Part shown: piece after piece, positions 26,369 to 34,646 of the stretch
How the letters are laid out: each line of letters begins with the position of its first letter
How positions within the stretch are numbered: the first letter of the stretch is position 1
NCBI GenBank assembly: GCA_016780765.1
Contig: JADHLH010000002.1
Span: forward strand, 1-64,000
Source: Alphaproteobacteria bacterium
GTDB lineage: Bacteria; Pseudomonadota; Alphaproteobacteria; Puniceispirillales; Puniceispirillaceae
Direction: 5' to 3'
DNA: 64,000 nucleotides
Position numbers and translations under genes: made by a program
Notes under the pieces: model-generated
What the model was told of the DNA's origin: nothing
The model's input: the letters and a program-made list of their open reading frames with translations, nothing else
Database searches by the model: none

Positions 26369-27499
26369 ATGGAAAAAGTCAGGATACAGTCATTCTTTGA
26401 AAATCTGCTGAAGTCGGTTGAGGCGGAGCCTGAGTCCTTTCTTGGCTTCAGTCAGGCCGAAGCCCCCACACTTGGCGATTTTCTTGCGGACCTTGACCCG
26501 CAGATGTCGCTCGACTGGAACGGGGTCTCATTTCAGGGGCTGCCGGCGCTGCGCGGCCATGTCATTGCGCAGGCCGGGCTTGAGGGTGTGTGCGACCCTG
26601 ATGATGTGCTGATTACGGCCGGCGCCGCCGAAGCCAACTATCTGGCATTGCGCCAGCTTCTAGAGCCGGGTGACGAGATTATTGTCGAGCGGCCCGGCTG
26701 GCCGCAGGCAGATGTGCTGGCCACATCCAACGGTGCTGTGATGGGCGAATGGTGGCGTGACGAGGCAAGTGGCTGGTCTTTGTCGCTGGATGCGCTGGAA
26801 GAACTGGTTACGCCGCGCACAAGGATGATTTTCCTCACCAACCCGAACAATCCGACAGGACAGCTTCTGGATGCGGACATGCTTGGCCAGATTGCGGCGA
26901 TTGCGGCGCGCGTCGGGGCGTGGGTGCTGATTGACGAGGTTTATGCGGGCCTTGAATGGGACCATCCACGCATGCCAGCGATAGCCGGCCTTTATGAGCG
27001 CGGTATTTCAACAGGCAGCGTGTCGAAGGCCTATGGCTTGCAGGGGTTGCGGCTTGGCTGGATGATCTGCCGCGATGCCGGACTGATCAGGGATGCGCTG
27101 GTGTTGCGTGAATACAGCTCGCAGATCAGCAATCATCTTGGCGAGGCGATTGCCGAGATTGCCCTGCGGCCACAGCGACGGGCCGACATGCTGGCGCGTA
27201 TCAGGGCTGACAGCCATGCCAATCTGACGCTGCTTGGCGGGTTTATCGAGGCCCATCCAAAGCTGTCCTGGTGTCCGCCACAAGGGGGGCTGATCGGGCT
27301 TGTCCGGTTGCATGGTAAAATTCTGACCGGCGATGTTTTGGCGGCGCGGGCATTGCAGCCTGAATACAAGACGTTCCTGATTTCCGGCAGCAGTTATGGC
27401 CTGGCGCAGCATATTCGCCTTGGTGTCGGCGGCGGCCGCGCTGCCAATCTGCAGGCCGGCCTCGAACGGCTTGCCGACCTTCTGGACAGTTTCGACTAA
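26369..27499 (+). CDS. PLP aminotransferase, class I/II
   Basis: This 376-residue fold-type I aminotransferase has the substrate-carboxylate motif TNPNNPTGQ near residue 157, the cofactor aspartate in LIDEVY (D189) and the PLP lysine K220 in SVSKAYGLQGLRLGW. The wording of the lysine region is like guanidino-amino-acid and broad-specificity aminotransferases, but I cannot fix the substrate. CAAGGA at 26355-26360 supports ATG 26369. Its stop codon overlaps the stop of the convergent ligJ gene by three bases. Confidence 0.82.
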   Translation: MEKVRIQSFFENLLKSVEAEPESFLGFSQAEAPTLGDFLADLDPQMSLDWNGVSFQGLPALRGHVIAQAGLEGVCDPDDVLITAGAAEANYLALRQLLEPGDEIIVERPGWPQADVLATSNGAVMGEWWRDEASGWSLSLDALEELVTPRTRMIFLTNPNNPTGQLLDADMLGQIAAIAARVGAWVLIDEVYAGLEWDHPRMPAIAGLYERGISTGSVSKAYGLQGLRLGWMICRDAGLIRDALVLREYSSQISNHLGEAIAEIALRPQRRADMLARIRADSHANLTLLGGFIEAHPKLSWCPPQGGLIGLVRLHGKILTGDVLAARALQPEYKTFLISGSSYGLAQHIRLGVGGGRAANLQAGLERLADLLDSFD

Positions 27500-28506
27500 A
27501 GCGGAAAACGCGAGAAAACGCGCCGTGAGTTGCCTTCAAAAATCAATTTGCGGGCAGCGTCATCCAGATTTGGCGTGGCGTCGATATAGCGCTTGGTATC
27601 ATCGTAATAATGCCCACTCTTCGGGTCGATGCCGCGCACAGCCCCGATCATTTCCGAGGCGAACAGAATATTCTCCACCGGAATGACCTTCGTCAGCATG
27701 TCGATGCCGTCCTGGTGATAAACGCAGGTATCAAAGAAGATATTGCCCAGAACGCGCTCATTCAGATCGCCAAGTCCCATATCCTGCGCCATACCCCGAA
27801 AGCGGCCCCAGTGATAGGGAACGGCCCCGCCGCCATGCGGAATGATGAATTTGATCGACGGGAAATCGGTGAACACATTTGACATCATGAAATGTACAAA
27901 GGCAGTGGTGTCTGCCCCCAGATAGTATGAGCTGGTGGTGTGCATTGCCGGATGGCACGCGCCGCTGACATGGATCATCGCTGGCACATCCAGCTCGCAC
28001 ATCAGCTCATAAAGCGGATACCAGTATTTATCGCCAAGGGGCACATCCTTCCAGTAGCCGCCGGACGGGTCAGGGTTCAGGTTGCAGCCGATAAATCCCA
28101 TCTCCTCAACACAGCGGCGCAGTTCGGCGATGCTGGTTTCAATCGGCGTCTGCGGGCTTTGGGGCAACTGGCAGACGGGCACGAAATTATTCGGGAACAG
28201 ATTGCAGACGCGGCGGATCAGATCATTGCAATGTTCGGTCCAGGCCTGTGATGTGATGGCGTTGCCGACATGATGGCCCATCCAGCTGGCGCGCGGCGAA
28301 AATACCGTTACATCGGTGCCGCGTTCCTGCTGAACACGCAGCTGGTTGCCCTCGATGCTCTCGCGAATTTCATCGTCGGTGACCGTCATCATGCCTTTTT
28401 CGCTGATATGGTCAGGGTTGGCGGCAACCGCCTCTTTCTGGGCATCGCGCCAGGCAGCAACGCCGGGCGGGGTGGTGGTGTAATGGCCGTGGCAATCAAT
28501 AATCAT
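27496..28506 (-). CDS. ligJ: 4-Oxalomesaconate hydratase (LigJ family)
   Basis: This 336-residue amidohydrolase-superfamily protein closely follows Sphingobium LigJ, which hydrates 4-oxalomesaconate to 4-carboxy-4-hydroxy-2-oxoadipate in protocatechuate 4,5-cleavage. Landmarks are MIIDCHGHYTT (first metal site), NLNPDPSGG near residue 140, FIIPHGGGAVPYHWGRFRG near residue 225 and FASEMIGAVRGIDP near residue 287. GGAGA precedes ATG 28506. It is the last gene of a minus-strand operon with ligC and a dehydrogenase. Confidence 0.88.
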   Translation of the reverse strand: MIIDCHGHYTTTPPGVAAWRDAQKEAVAANPDHISEKGMMTVTDDEIRESIEGNQLRVQQERGTDVTVFSPRASWMGHHVGNAITSQAWTEHCNDLIRRVCNLFPNNFVPVCQLPQSPQTPIETSIAELRRCVEEMGFIGCNLNPDPSGGYWKDVPLGDKYWYPLYELMCELDVPAMIHVSGACHPAMHTTSSYYLGADTTAFVHFMMSNVFTDFPSIKFIIPHGGGAVPYHWGRFRGMAQDMGLGDLNERVLGNIFFDTCVYHQDGIDMLTKVIPVENILFASEMIGAVRGIDPKSGHYYDDTKRYIDATPNLDDAARKLIFEGNSRRVFSRFPL

Positions 28507-28528
28507 CTGTCTGTCTCCGGTAGGCGGG

Positions 28529-29473
28529 TCAGCTTGTGAACTGCTTTTCAATAATGTCCATCACCTGCATGGCGGGCAAACATTGCGCAAGGCTGGAATT
28601 TGGCTCGCGCCCCTCGCGGATGGCGGCGATGAATTCACGATCGATCAGCTCGATCCCGTTTGTCGACACATCAACAGTGCTGACATCGATCTGCTCGTCC
28701 CGGCCGTCGAACAGATCATCATAGCGCGCGATGTATGTTTTGTTATCGCAGATATAGCGGAAGAAGGTGCCAAGAGGCCCGTCATTGTTGAAGGATAGCG
28801 ACAGGGTGCAGATCTTGCCGCTTGGTGTTTTCATGATGATCGACATGTCCATTGCAATGCCCAGATCGGGATGAATCGGGCCTTGCACGCCATGCACCTC
28901 GGTCACCATTTCGCCGGTCTGATACATGAACAGATCGATGGTATGACAGGCATGGTGCCACAGCAGGTGGTCGGTCCAGCTGCGCGGGCTGCCATCGGCG
29001 CTGATATTCTTGCGGCGGAAGAAATATGTCTGCACATCCATCTGCTGAATATTCAGGTCACCGGCGATGATCTGGTTGTGAACATACTGGTGTGACGGGT
29101 TGAACCGGCGGACATGCCCGGCCATTGCCACAAGCCCGGTTTCTTTCTGCTTGGCGACAAGCGCCTCGGAATCGGCAAGGCTGTCAGCCATCGGTATTTC
29201 GATCAGCACATGTTTGCCGGCATTCATTGCGGCAAGGCCCTGTTCGGCGTGCATGCCGGTCGGCGTTGCCAGAATAACCGCATCGATATCCGGCATTGCC
29301 AGCGCATCATCGAGGTTGGTACCAGCATGTGCCGCGCCATATTTGGCGGCCAGTTCCTGCGTTGGCTCCAGCCGTCTGCCAATGACCGACGCAATTTCAA
29401 CACCATCAATCAGCGCCAGCGCATCAAGATGTTTCTTTCCAAAGGCGCCGCCACCGGCAAGACAGATTTTCAT
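28529..29473 (-). CDS. ligC: 4-Carboxy-2-hydroxymuconate-6-semialdehyde dehydrogenase (LigC)
   Basis: This 314-residue Gfo/Idh/MocA-type dehydrogenase matches LigC in length and in distinctive stretches: FNPSHQYVH, QQMDVQTYFFRR, SWTDHLLWHHACHTID and LSLSFNNDGPLGTFFRY. LigC oxidises the ring-cleavage semialdehyde, through its hemiacetal, to 2-pyrone-4,6-dicarboxylate with NADP. The N-terminal Rossmann motif reads GGGAFGKKH. GGAGAA precedes ATG 29473. It lies 22 bases before ligJ, so the two are surely cotranscribed. Confidence 0.88.
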   Translation of the reverse strand: MKICLAGGGAFGKKHLDALALIDGVEIASVIGRRLEPTQELAAKYGAAHAGTNLDDALAMPDIDAVILATPTGMHAEQGLAAMNAGKHVLIEIPMADSLADSEALVAKQKETGLVAMAGHVRRFNPSHQYVHNQIIAGDLNIQQMDVQTYFFRRKNISADGSPRSWTDHLLWHHACHTIDLFMYQTGEMVTEVHGVQGPIHPDLGIAMDMSIIMKTPSGKICTLSLSFNNDGPLGTFFRYICDNKTYIARYDDLFDGRDEQIDVSTVDVSTNGIELIDREFIAAIREGREPNSSLAQCLPAMQVMDIIEKQFTS

Positions 29474-29499
29474 GACAGGGTTCTCCGCAGGTCAGTCTT

Positions 29500-30399
29500 T
29501 TATGAGGACAGGTCTTCCAGCGCGGATTCGATCCGCGCCATCTGGTCGGCAATCGGGGTGTCTGCATCAAGGGTTATGCTTTGGCCCAAATCACCCATTT
29601 GCTGTTCCCAGGCGATCGTGCCAGTCGTCATCATCGGCGAGATTCCCAGATCACGCAATGTTTTGGCAACCTCGCGCATTTCGGCAGCGCGGCGCACACC
29701 ATGTGCTGCCATACGTTCCATATTATAGCTGGCGCGGGTGGCCCAGCTGGTACCACCCTCCGATGCATCAAGCGAGGCAGCAACATCTTCATGAACACCG
29801 GCGCGAACCGCGGCCCGGAAACACTCGGCGCTCAGCGCCTCCATACCTTTGATCATTACCGAACGCAGCATCTTGATGGTGGAGGCGCGGCCGATCTCTG
29901 TGCCGATAAATGTGGGGTGCAGGTCAGCCACAGCCAGGCGCGCGAGCGCTGTGTCAGGATCAGCCGCCGCCGCCAGCATCGGCGTTGCATGCCCACGTGG
30001 CTGAATGGGGGCCATAATCGCCACATCGACATAGATGGCACCGGCGCTTTCAACCGGCTTGGCCGCGATCTGCTTTGTGGTAGGGGCGCAACTGTTCATG
30101 TCCAGCCACAGCGCGCCAGCGGCCAGATGCCGTGCTGAAAGCGCTGCCGCCTTTGCCGCCTGATCAGCGGTGACAACACAAAACACAATATCAGCACCGG
30201 CAATGGCGTCTGCTGGCGTGTCGCAGGCGACCAGCCCGGCAGCTTCAATCCGGCGGCGCATGTCAGCGGCAACTGCCGGATCACTGTCAGTCAGCTTGAT
30301 GTCATGCACCTTCACCTTGACAAGGCCAAGTGTGGCGGCAATTGTTGTGCCCGCTTCACCAAAGCCGATCAGGGCGATCTGGGGTGTGTTTGACTGCAT
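29500..30399 (-). CDS. NAD(P)-binding dehydrogenase with DUF1932 domain
   Basis: This 299-residue protein resembles 3-hydroxyisobutyrate/6-phosphogluconate dehydrogenases. It has an N-terminal Rossmann domain with GFGEAGTT, and the helical C-terminal half (DUF1932) carries the substrate lysine in TIKMLRSVMIKGMEAL. It is the first gene of the ligC-ligJ operon, so it probably handles a hydroxy- or oxo-acid intermediate of the same route; its exact reaction is unknown to me. The AAGG directly abuts ATG 30399, an unusually short ribosome-site spacing. Confidence 0.75.
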   Translation of the reverse strand: MQSNTPQIALIGFGEAGTTIAATLGLVKVKVHDIKLTDSDPAVAADMRRRIEAAGLVACDTPADAIAGADIVFCVVTADQAAKAAALSARHLAAGALWLDMNSCAPTTKQIAAKPVESAGAIYVDVAIMAPIQPRGHATPMLAAAADPDTALARLAVADLHPTFIGTEIGRASTIKMLRSVMIKGMEALSAECFRAAVRAGVHEDVAASLDASEGGTSWATRASYNMERMAAHGVRRAAEMREVAKTLRDLGISPMMTTGTIAWEQQMGDLGQSITLDADTPIADQMARIESALEDLSS

Positions 30400-30555
30400 C
30401 CTTCAAGAGATAGCAAACCCTGCCGCATCGCGCCATTGCCAGCGGGATAGAAATTCGGCATGCGGCGATTGCAAGCTTTTATGGTGTGATGTCGCGCGAT
30501 GCCGCTATGATACTGCGCAGGATATTTGCAATTCATATCAGATATGGGCCAACGG

Positions 30556-31620
30556 ATGACATTGAGGGCAATGCCGGGAACACCGTGCATGTGGATGCGG
30601 GGTGGCACCTCGAAAGGCGCATATTTCCTTGCTGATGATCTGCCACGCGATAAGGCCGCGCGTGATGCCTTGTTGCTGCGCATCATGGGATCGCCCGACC
30701 CGCGCCAGATTGACGGCATGGGCGGGGCGAATCCGCTGACATCAAAAGTGGCTGTCATCTCTGCTTCAACGCAGCCAGATGCTGATCTGGACTATCTGTT
30801 CCTGCAGGTGTTTGTCGACAAGGCGCTGGTGTCGGATGCACAGAACTGCGGCAATATCCTTGCCGGTGTTGGTGCTTTTGCGATTGAGCGCGGGCTTGTC
30901 AGTGCCAATGACGGAATCACCGACATACGTATTTTCATGCGCAATACGGGTCAGGTGGCTACTGCCAGCATCACCACACCGAACGGCATTGTGCGCTATG
31001 ACGGTGATGACAGTATTGACGGGGTGCCGGGGACAGCCGCACCGGTGCCGCTGGTGTTTGATGATATTGCCGGATCGATGTGCGGCGCGCTGCTGCCAAC
31101 CGGCAATGCGGTGGACGTGGTTGAACATATCGAGGTGACGATGATCGACAATGGTATGCCTATTGTTGTGCTGCGGGCTGAGGATATGGGCATCACCGGG
31201 TATGAGCCGCCCTCGGAACTGGACAATGATGATGCGTTGAAATCAAGGCTGGAGGCGCTGCGTCTTGCTTGCGGTCATTTGATGGGGCTGGGTGATGTGC
31301 GCCAGAAATCCGTGCCGAAAATGACGATGGTCGCCCCGGCGCAGAATGGTGGTGCCTTTATGACGCGCAGTTTCATTCCGCACAAATGCCATGACACGAT
31401 CGGTGTGTTTGCGGCGGTGTCAGCCGCTACGGCGGCCCTGATTGCAGGCAGCCCTGTCGCCGGACTTGCGCGTCTTCCCGATGGTGATCGCAAGACATTG
31501 GCGGTTGAACATCCGGGCGGGGCCACGGGATGCGTTCTCGAACTTGATGACGCCGGAAATGTAGCGCGCGCAGGTATGCTGCGTACCACCCGCAAATTGT
31601 TTGACGGCGTGATATTTTAG
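30556..31620 (+). CDS. galD: 4-Oxalomesaconate tautomerase (GalD/LigU, PrpF fold)
   Basis: This 354-residue protein of the PrpF/diaminopimelate-epimerase fold closely follows GalD/LigU. That enzyme isomerises keto and enol forms or double-bond isomers of 4-oxalomesaconate. The first active block is MWMRGGTSKGAYF near residue 15, and the QNCGNILAGVGAF stretch with its cysteine lies near residue 100. Possible starts are ATG 30544, 30556 and 30571, and none has a convincing ribosome site. I took the middle one. It is divergent from the dehydrogenase at 30399 and precedes ligI by 14 bases. Confidence 0.85.
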   Translation: MTLRAMPGTPCMWMRGGTSKGAYFLADDLPRDKAARDALLLRIMGSPDPRQIDGMGGANPLTSKVAVISASTQPDADLDYLFLQVFVDKALVSDAQNCGNILAGVGAFAIERGLVSANDGITDIRIFMRNTGQVATASITTPNGIVRYDGDDSIDGVPGTAAPVPLVFDDIAGSMCGALLPTGNAVDVVEHIEVTMIDNGMPIVVLRAEDMGITGYEPPSELDNDDALKSRLEALRLACGHLMGLGDVRQKSVPKMTMVAPAQNGGAFMTRSFIPHKCHDTIGVFAAVSAATAALIAGSPVAGLARLPDGDRKTLAVEHPGGATGCVLELDDAGNVARAGMLRTTRKLFDGVIF

Positions 31621-31634
31621 AGGAGTTTTTTGGC

Positions 31635-32525
31635 ATGACCGATACTGACCCTGTAACGGGCGGCGAAGTTACGTGGCACCCGAACCCGAAAAAGCCGGAT
31701 TTTGTGCCGCCCGCAGGCGCGGTGGATGCGCATTGTCATGTGTTTGGTCCGGCTGGTGAATTCCCGTTTGCGCCCGAACGCAAATACACCCCCGGCGATG
31801 CCGGAAAGGACCAGCTGTTTGCCCTGCGTGATCATCTGGGGTTCGCCCGCAACGTCATCGTTCAGGCAAGCTGTCATGGCAAGGACAACAGCGCGATGGT
31901 TGACGCGCTGCACGCCTCAGACGGGCTGGCGCGCGGTGTTGCTGTTGTGGCGCATGACATTGATGATGACGCGCTGGACGCCATGCATGCGGCGGGTGTG
32001 CGCGGTGTACGGTTCAATTTCGTCAAACGGCTGGTTGATGCCACCCCGCGTGAGGTGTTCATGCGCACCGCTGACCGTGTGCAGCGGCTTGGCTGGCATA
32101 TCGTCGTGTATTTCGAGGCACCCGATCTTGCCGACCTGAAACCATTTCTGAAACAGCTTCCCGGCATTGTCGTGGTGGATCATATGGGACGACCTGATGT
32201 CACCAAACCTGTCGACGGGTCTGACTTTCAGGCCTTTGCCGGATTGATGGCAGAGATGCCGAACCTGTGGACGAAGGTCAGCTGTCCTGAACGGCTGACG
32301 GTGGCCGGACCGCCGTATGATGATGTGGTGCCGTTCCAACGCTATCTCGTCGAACAGTTTAGCGACCGTGTGCTGTGGGGCACGGACTGGCCGCATCCAA
32401 ACATGAAGTCACACAAGCCGGATGACGGGCTGCTGACCGACCATATCGCGCGTATTGCGCCAACGCCTGCCTTGCAACAGGCACTGCTCGTCGATAATCC
32501 CATGCGGCTTTACTGGGCCGATTGA
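31635..32525 (+). CDS. ligI: 2-Pyrone-4,6-dicarboxylate hydrolase (LigI)
   Basis: This 296-residue amidohydrolase opens 2-pyrone-4,6-dicarboxylate to 4-oxalomesaconate without a metal in characterised homologues. The diagnostic N-terminal part reads VDAHCHVFGPAGEFPFAPE (near residue 30), followed by KYTPGDA. The late FSDRVLWGTDWPHPN block contains the catalytic aspartate. An AGGAG site starts 2 bases after the galD stop, so the two are an operon. A perfect 20-base triplicate repeat begins one base after its stop codon. Confidence 0.9.
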   Translation: MTDTDPVTGGEVTWHPNPKKPDFVPPAGAVDAHCHVFGPAGEFPFAPERKYTPGDAGKDQLFALRDHLGFARNVIVQASCHGKDNSAMVDALHASDGLARGVAVVAHDIDDDALDAMHAAGVRGVRFNFVKRLVDATPREVFMRTADRVQRLGWHIVVYFEAPDLADLKPFLKQLPGIVVVDHMGRPDVTKPVDGSDFQAFAGLMAEMPNLWTKVSCPERLTVAGPPYDDVVPFQRYLVEQFSDRVLWGTDWPHPNMKSHKPDDGLLTDHIARIAPTPALQQALLVDNPMRLYWAD

Positions 32526-32526
32526 A

Positions 32527-32586
32527 GGCCTCACAGATCGCAACAGGGCCTCACAGATCGCAACAGGGCCTCACAGATCGCAACAG
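32527..32586. repeat. 20-base tandem repeat, 3 exact copies
   Basis: The unit GGCCTCACAGATCGCAACAG is repeated exactly at 32527, 32547 and 32567. The array starts one base after the TGA of ligI and stops 12 bases before the stop of the convergent terC gene. Confidence 0.95.
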
Positions 32587-32597
32587 GTATGTCGGGG

Positions 32598-33287
32598 CTA
32601 TTCGGTGTCGGATGCCCTGGCCGTTCTGCGCGACGCGATGATCCGTCCGGCAACCACCACCATCAGCGCACAGCCTGCGGCGGCATAGGTTGATGTCATT
32701 TCGGGCAGCGTCTTAACACAATCGGCCAATAGCGGATCATGTACGATCAGATCGCCGGCCAGCCACCCCAGCAGGGCGCCACCAAGCATGATGATAATCG
32801 GAAAGCGTGTCATCAGATTCAGAATGATGGCACTGCCTCCGATGATGATCGGCACGCTGAGCGCGAGACCAAAAATCACCAGCGCCATATTGCCTTTTGC
32901 AGCGGCGGCAATGGCCACCGAATTGTCCAGGCTCATCACAAAATCGGCAATGATGATTGTGCGAATGGCATCATAAAGGCTTGCTGACTGCTTTACAGTG
33001 CCTTCGTCAAAATCATCCTCATCGGCCAGCAGCTTGATGCCAATCCACAGCAGCAAAAGCCCGCCGATCAGTTTCAGCGACGGGATGGTCAACAAGGTTG
33101 ATGCAAAAAATACAAGAACGCAGCGCAGAATAATCGCCCCGGCCGTGCCCCACAGAATGCCAAGCCTTTTTTGACGCTTTGGCAGGTTGCGACAGGCGAG
33201 TGCGATGATAATGGCGTTGTCACCACCAAGGATGATGTCGATCGCAATGATCTGGAGAATGGCCACAATCAGCGCTTCGTCCAACAT
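32598..33287 (-). CDS. TerC-family membrane protein (YjbE-like)
   Basis: This 229-residue integral membrane protein has about seven helices. The TerC signature aspartates are in ILGGDNAIIIALA near residue 25 and ADFVMSLDNSVAIAAAA near residue 120. The family has been linked to manganese export and to metal insertion at the membrane; the old tellurium link does not define function here. GGGGAGAG precedes ATG 33287; an ATG six codons upstream is less well placed. It is divergent from an iron importer, so a metal-homeostasis role fits. Confidence 0.82.
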   Translation of the reverse strand: MLDEALIVAILQIIAIDIILGGDNAIIIALACRNLPKRQKRLGILWGTAGAIILRCVLVFFASTLLTIPSLKLIGGLLLLWIGIKLLADEDDFDEGTVKQSASLYDAIRTIIIADFVMSLDNSVAIAAAAKGNMALVIFGLALSVPIIIGGSAIILNLMTRFPIIIMLGGALLGWLAGDLIVHDPLLADCVKTLPEMTSTYAAAGCALMVVVAGRIIASRRTARASDTE

Positions 33288-33475
33288 CCGTTCTTCTCTC
33301 CCCATGGCGGGCAGCGTGCCCGATGGCTGATATAGCCAGCGCGACCGGACGGCGCAACCTTCAAACTCAGATTTTCGGTTTACATGCCATTTCCTTTAGC
33401 TGCGACAAAAAAGGCCAACATCATTTGCGGACGGTTTTGAACGCATAAACCCTCTAACCATCAGAAATAAAATAG

Positions 33476-33518
33476 ATAATAATTGATAATGATTTTGGTA
33501 ATCATTATCAATTATTAT
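33476..33518. promoter_or_regulatory. Perfect 19-base inverted repeat, iron-type operator
   Basis: The left arm 33476-33494 (ATAATAATTGATAATGATT) is the exact reverse complement of 33500-33518 around TTGGT. Its core resembles a Fur box (GATAATGAT/ATCATTATC). It also contains TGA-N9-TCA, the spacing described for RirA-type sites. Either iron regulator could bind here; the sequence alone does not choose. Confidence 0.8.
33483..33511 (+). promoter_or_regulatory. Candidate upstream promoter of the iron importer
   Basis: TTGATA (33483-33488) and TATCAA (33506-33511) are separated by 17 bases and lie within the large palindrome. A bound repressor would therefore cover the promoter. Confidence 0.4.
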
Positions 33519-33526
33519 GTTGCTAC

Positions 33527-33555
33527 GTGCGAATGAGTTTGATAATCATTCGCAC
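33527..33555. promoter_or_regulatory. Second inverted repeat, iron-type operator
   Basis: GTGCGAATGA (33527-33536) pairs exactly with TCATTCGCAC (33546-33555) around 9 bases, again giving TGA-N9-TCA. It overlaps the -35 of the nearer promoter. Confidence 0.75.
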
Positions 33556-33567
33556 AACTTGTATTGT
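33539..33567 (+). promoter_or_regulatory. Candidate proximal promoter of the iron importer
   Basis: TTGATA (33539-33544) and TATTGT (33562-33567) have a 17-base spacer. The implied transcription start near 33574 leaves about 20 bases of leader before ATG 33594. Confidence 0.45.
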
Positions 33568-33593
33568 TACGCCTGTTGAGAGGGAAAGTCCAA

Positions 33594-34646
33594 ATGTTGA
33601 GTTCCTGTATTTTTCGTACGCTTCGCGATGGTTTGCGGGCGCTGCCTGTCACCCTGTTCTCCCTGTTAATGCTCGGCGGGATCGTCCAGTCGGTACATGC
33701 ATCCGAGGTGAATATCTATTCGCATCGTCAGCAATTCCTGCTGCAACCCTTCCTTGATGCCTTCACCGCCGAGACGGGTATCAAGACCAATGTTGTCTAC
33801 GCCTCGAAGGGTCTGGCCCAGCGGCTGCAGGCCGAAGGCGAGGCCAGCCCTGCCGATGTGATCCTGACTGTCGATATTGCGCGCCTTGGTGAATATGCCG
33901 ATCTTGATCTGCTGGCACCCGTGTCTTCTGATATTCTGAATGCCAATATTCCGGCACATCTGCGGGCAACGGACGGGCGCTGGTTTGCGTTTTCGACGCG
34001 TGCCCGCATTGTTGTCACTTCCAAAGAGCGTGTCGCTGATGGCGCGATCAAGGATTTTGAGGATCTGGCAGACCCGCAATGGCAGGGCCGTATCTGTACC
34101 CGCCAGGGAAGCCATGTCTATAACCGTGCGCTGATGGCATCGATCATCGCTGCACATGGTGAGGCGGCGGCTACCGAATGGGGCAAAGCGCTTGTCGCCA
34201 ATCTGGCGCGCCGTCCGCAAGGTAATGATCGCGCACAGGCAAAGGCCATCTTTGAAGGCCAGTGCGATATCGGCATCATGAACCATTATTACTTCGGCAA
34301 AATGATGTTTGGTGACAAGCCGGAACAGCGCGACTGGGCAAATGCCATTCGCCTTGTCTTTACCAATCAGGAAAATCGCGGTGCGCATGTGAACATTTCG
34401 GGTGGCGGGGTCGCAAAGCACAGCCCGAATCGCGATGCTGCCGTGCAGTTTCTGGAATTCCTGACCCAGACCACGGCGCAGCAGCTTTATGGCGAAATCA
34501 ATTTTGAATATCCGGCAAACCCGTCGGTGGATCCGGGCGGTGTTCTGCAGTCCTGGGGTTCATTCAACCGTGATGAGCTGAATATTGAAAAGCTGTCCGA
34601 ACTCGCGCCATCGGCACAAATGATTATTGATCGTATCGGATGGTAG
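33594..34646 (+). CDS. Ferric-iron ABC importer binding protein (FbpA/FutA family)
   Basis: This 350-residue periplasmic ferric-ion-binding protein has a signal peptide ending at VHA (about residue 36) and a mature start SEVNIYSHRQ. The usual paired iron-ligand tyrosines are in NHYYFGKM (around residue 240). Homologues deliver Fe(III) to a two-domain permease, which is the next gene with a 7-base overlap. AGAGGGAAAG precedes ATG 33594, ruling out TTG 33564. The two palindromes upstream predict repression by iron. Confidence 0.87.
   Translation: MLSSCIFRTLRDGLRALPVTLFSLLMLGGIVQSVHASEVNIYSHRQQFLLQPFLDAFTAETGIKTNVVYASKGLAQRLQAEGEASPADVILTVDIARLGEYADLDLLAPVSSDILNANIPAHLRATDGRWFAFSTRARIVVTSKERVADGAIKDFEDLADPQWQGRICTRQGSHVYNRALMASIIAAHGEAAATEWGKALVANLARRPQGNDRAQAKAIFEGQCDIGIMNHYYFGKMMFGDKPEQRDWANAIRLVFTNQENRGAHVNISGGGVAKHSPNRDAAVQFLEFLTQTTAQQLYGEINFEYPANPSVDPGGVLQSWGSFNRDELNIEKLSELAPSAQMIIDRIGW

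Larger units (their letters stand above)
33288..33593. promoter_or_regulatory. 306-base divergent control region, AT-rich near the iron importer
   Basis: This gap between terC and the ferric-iron binding-protein gene is clearly AT-rich from about 33460 to 33560, unlike its surroundings. It contains two inverted repeats and two promoter-like pairs listed separately. The half nearer terC (33288-33450) shows nothing I recognise. Confidence 0.8.
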
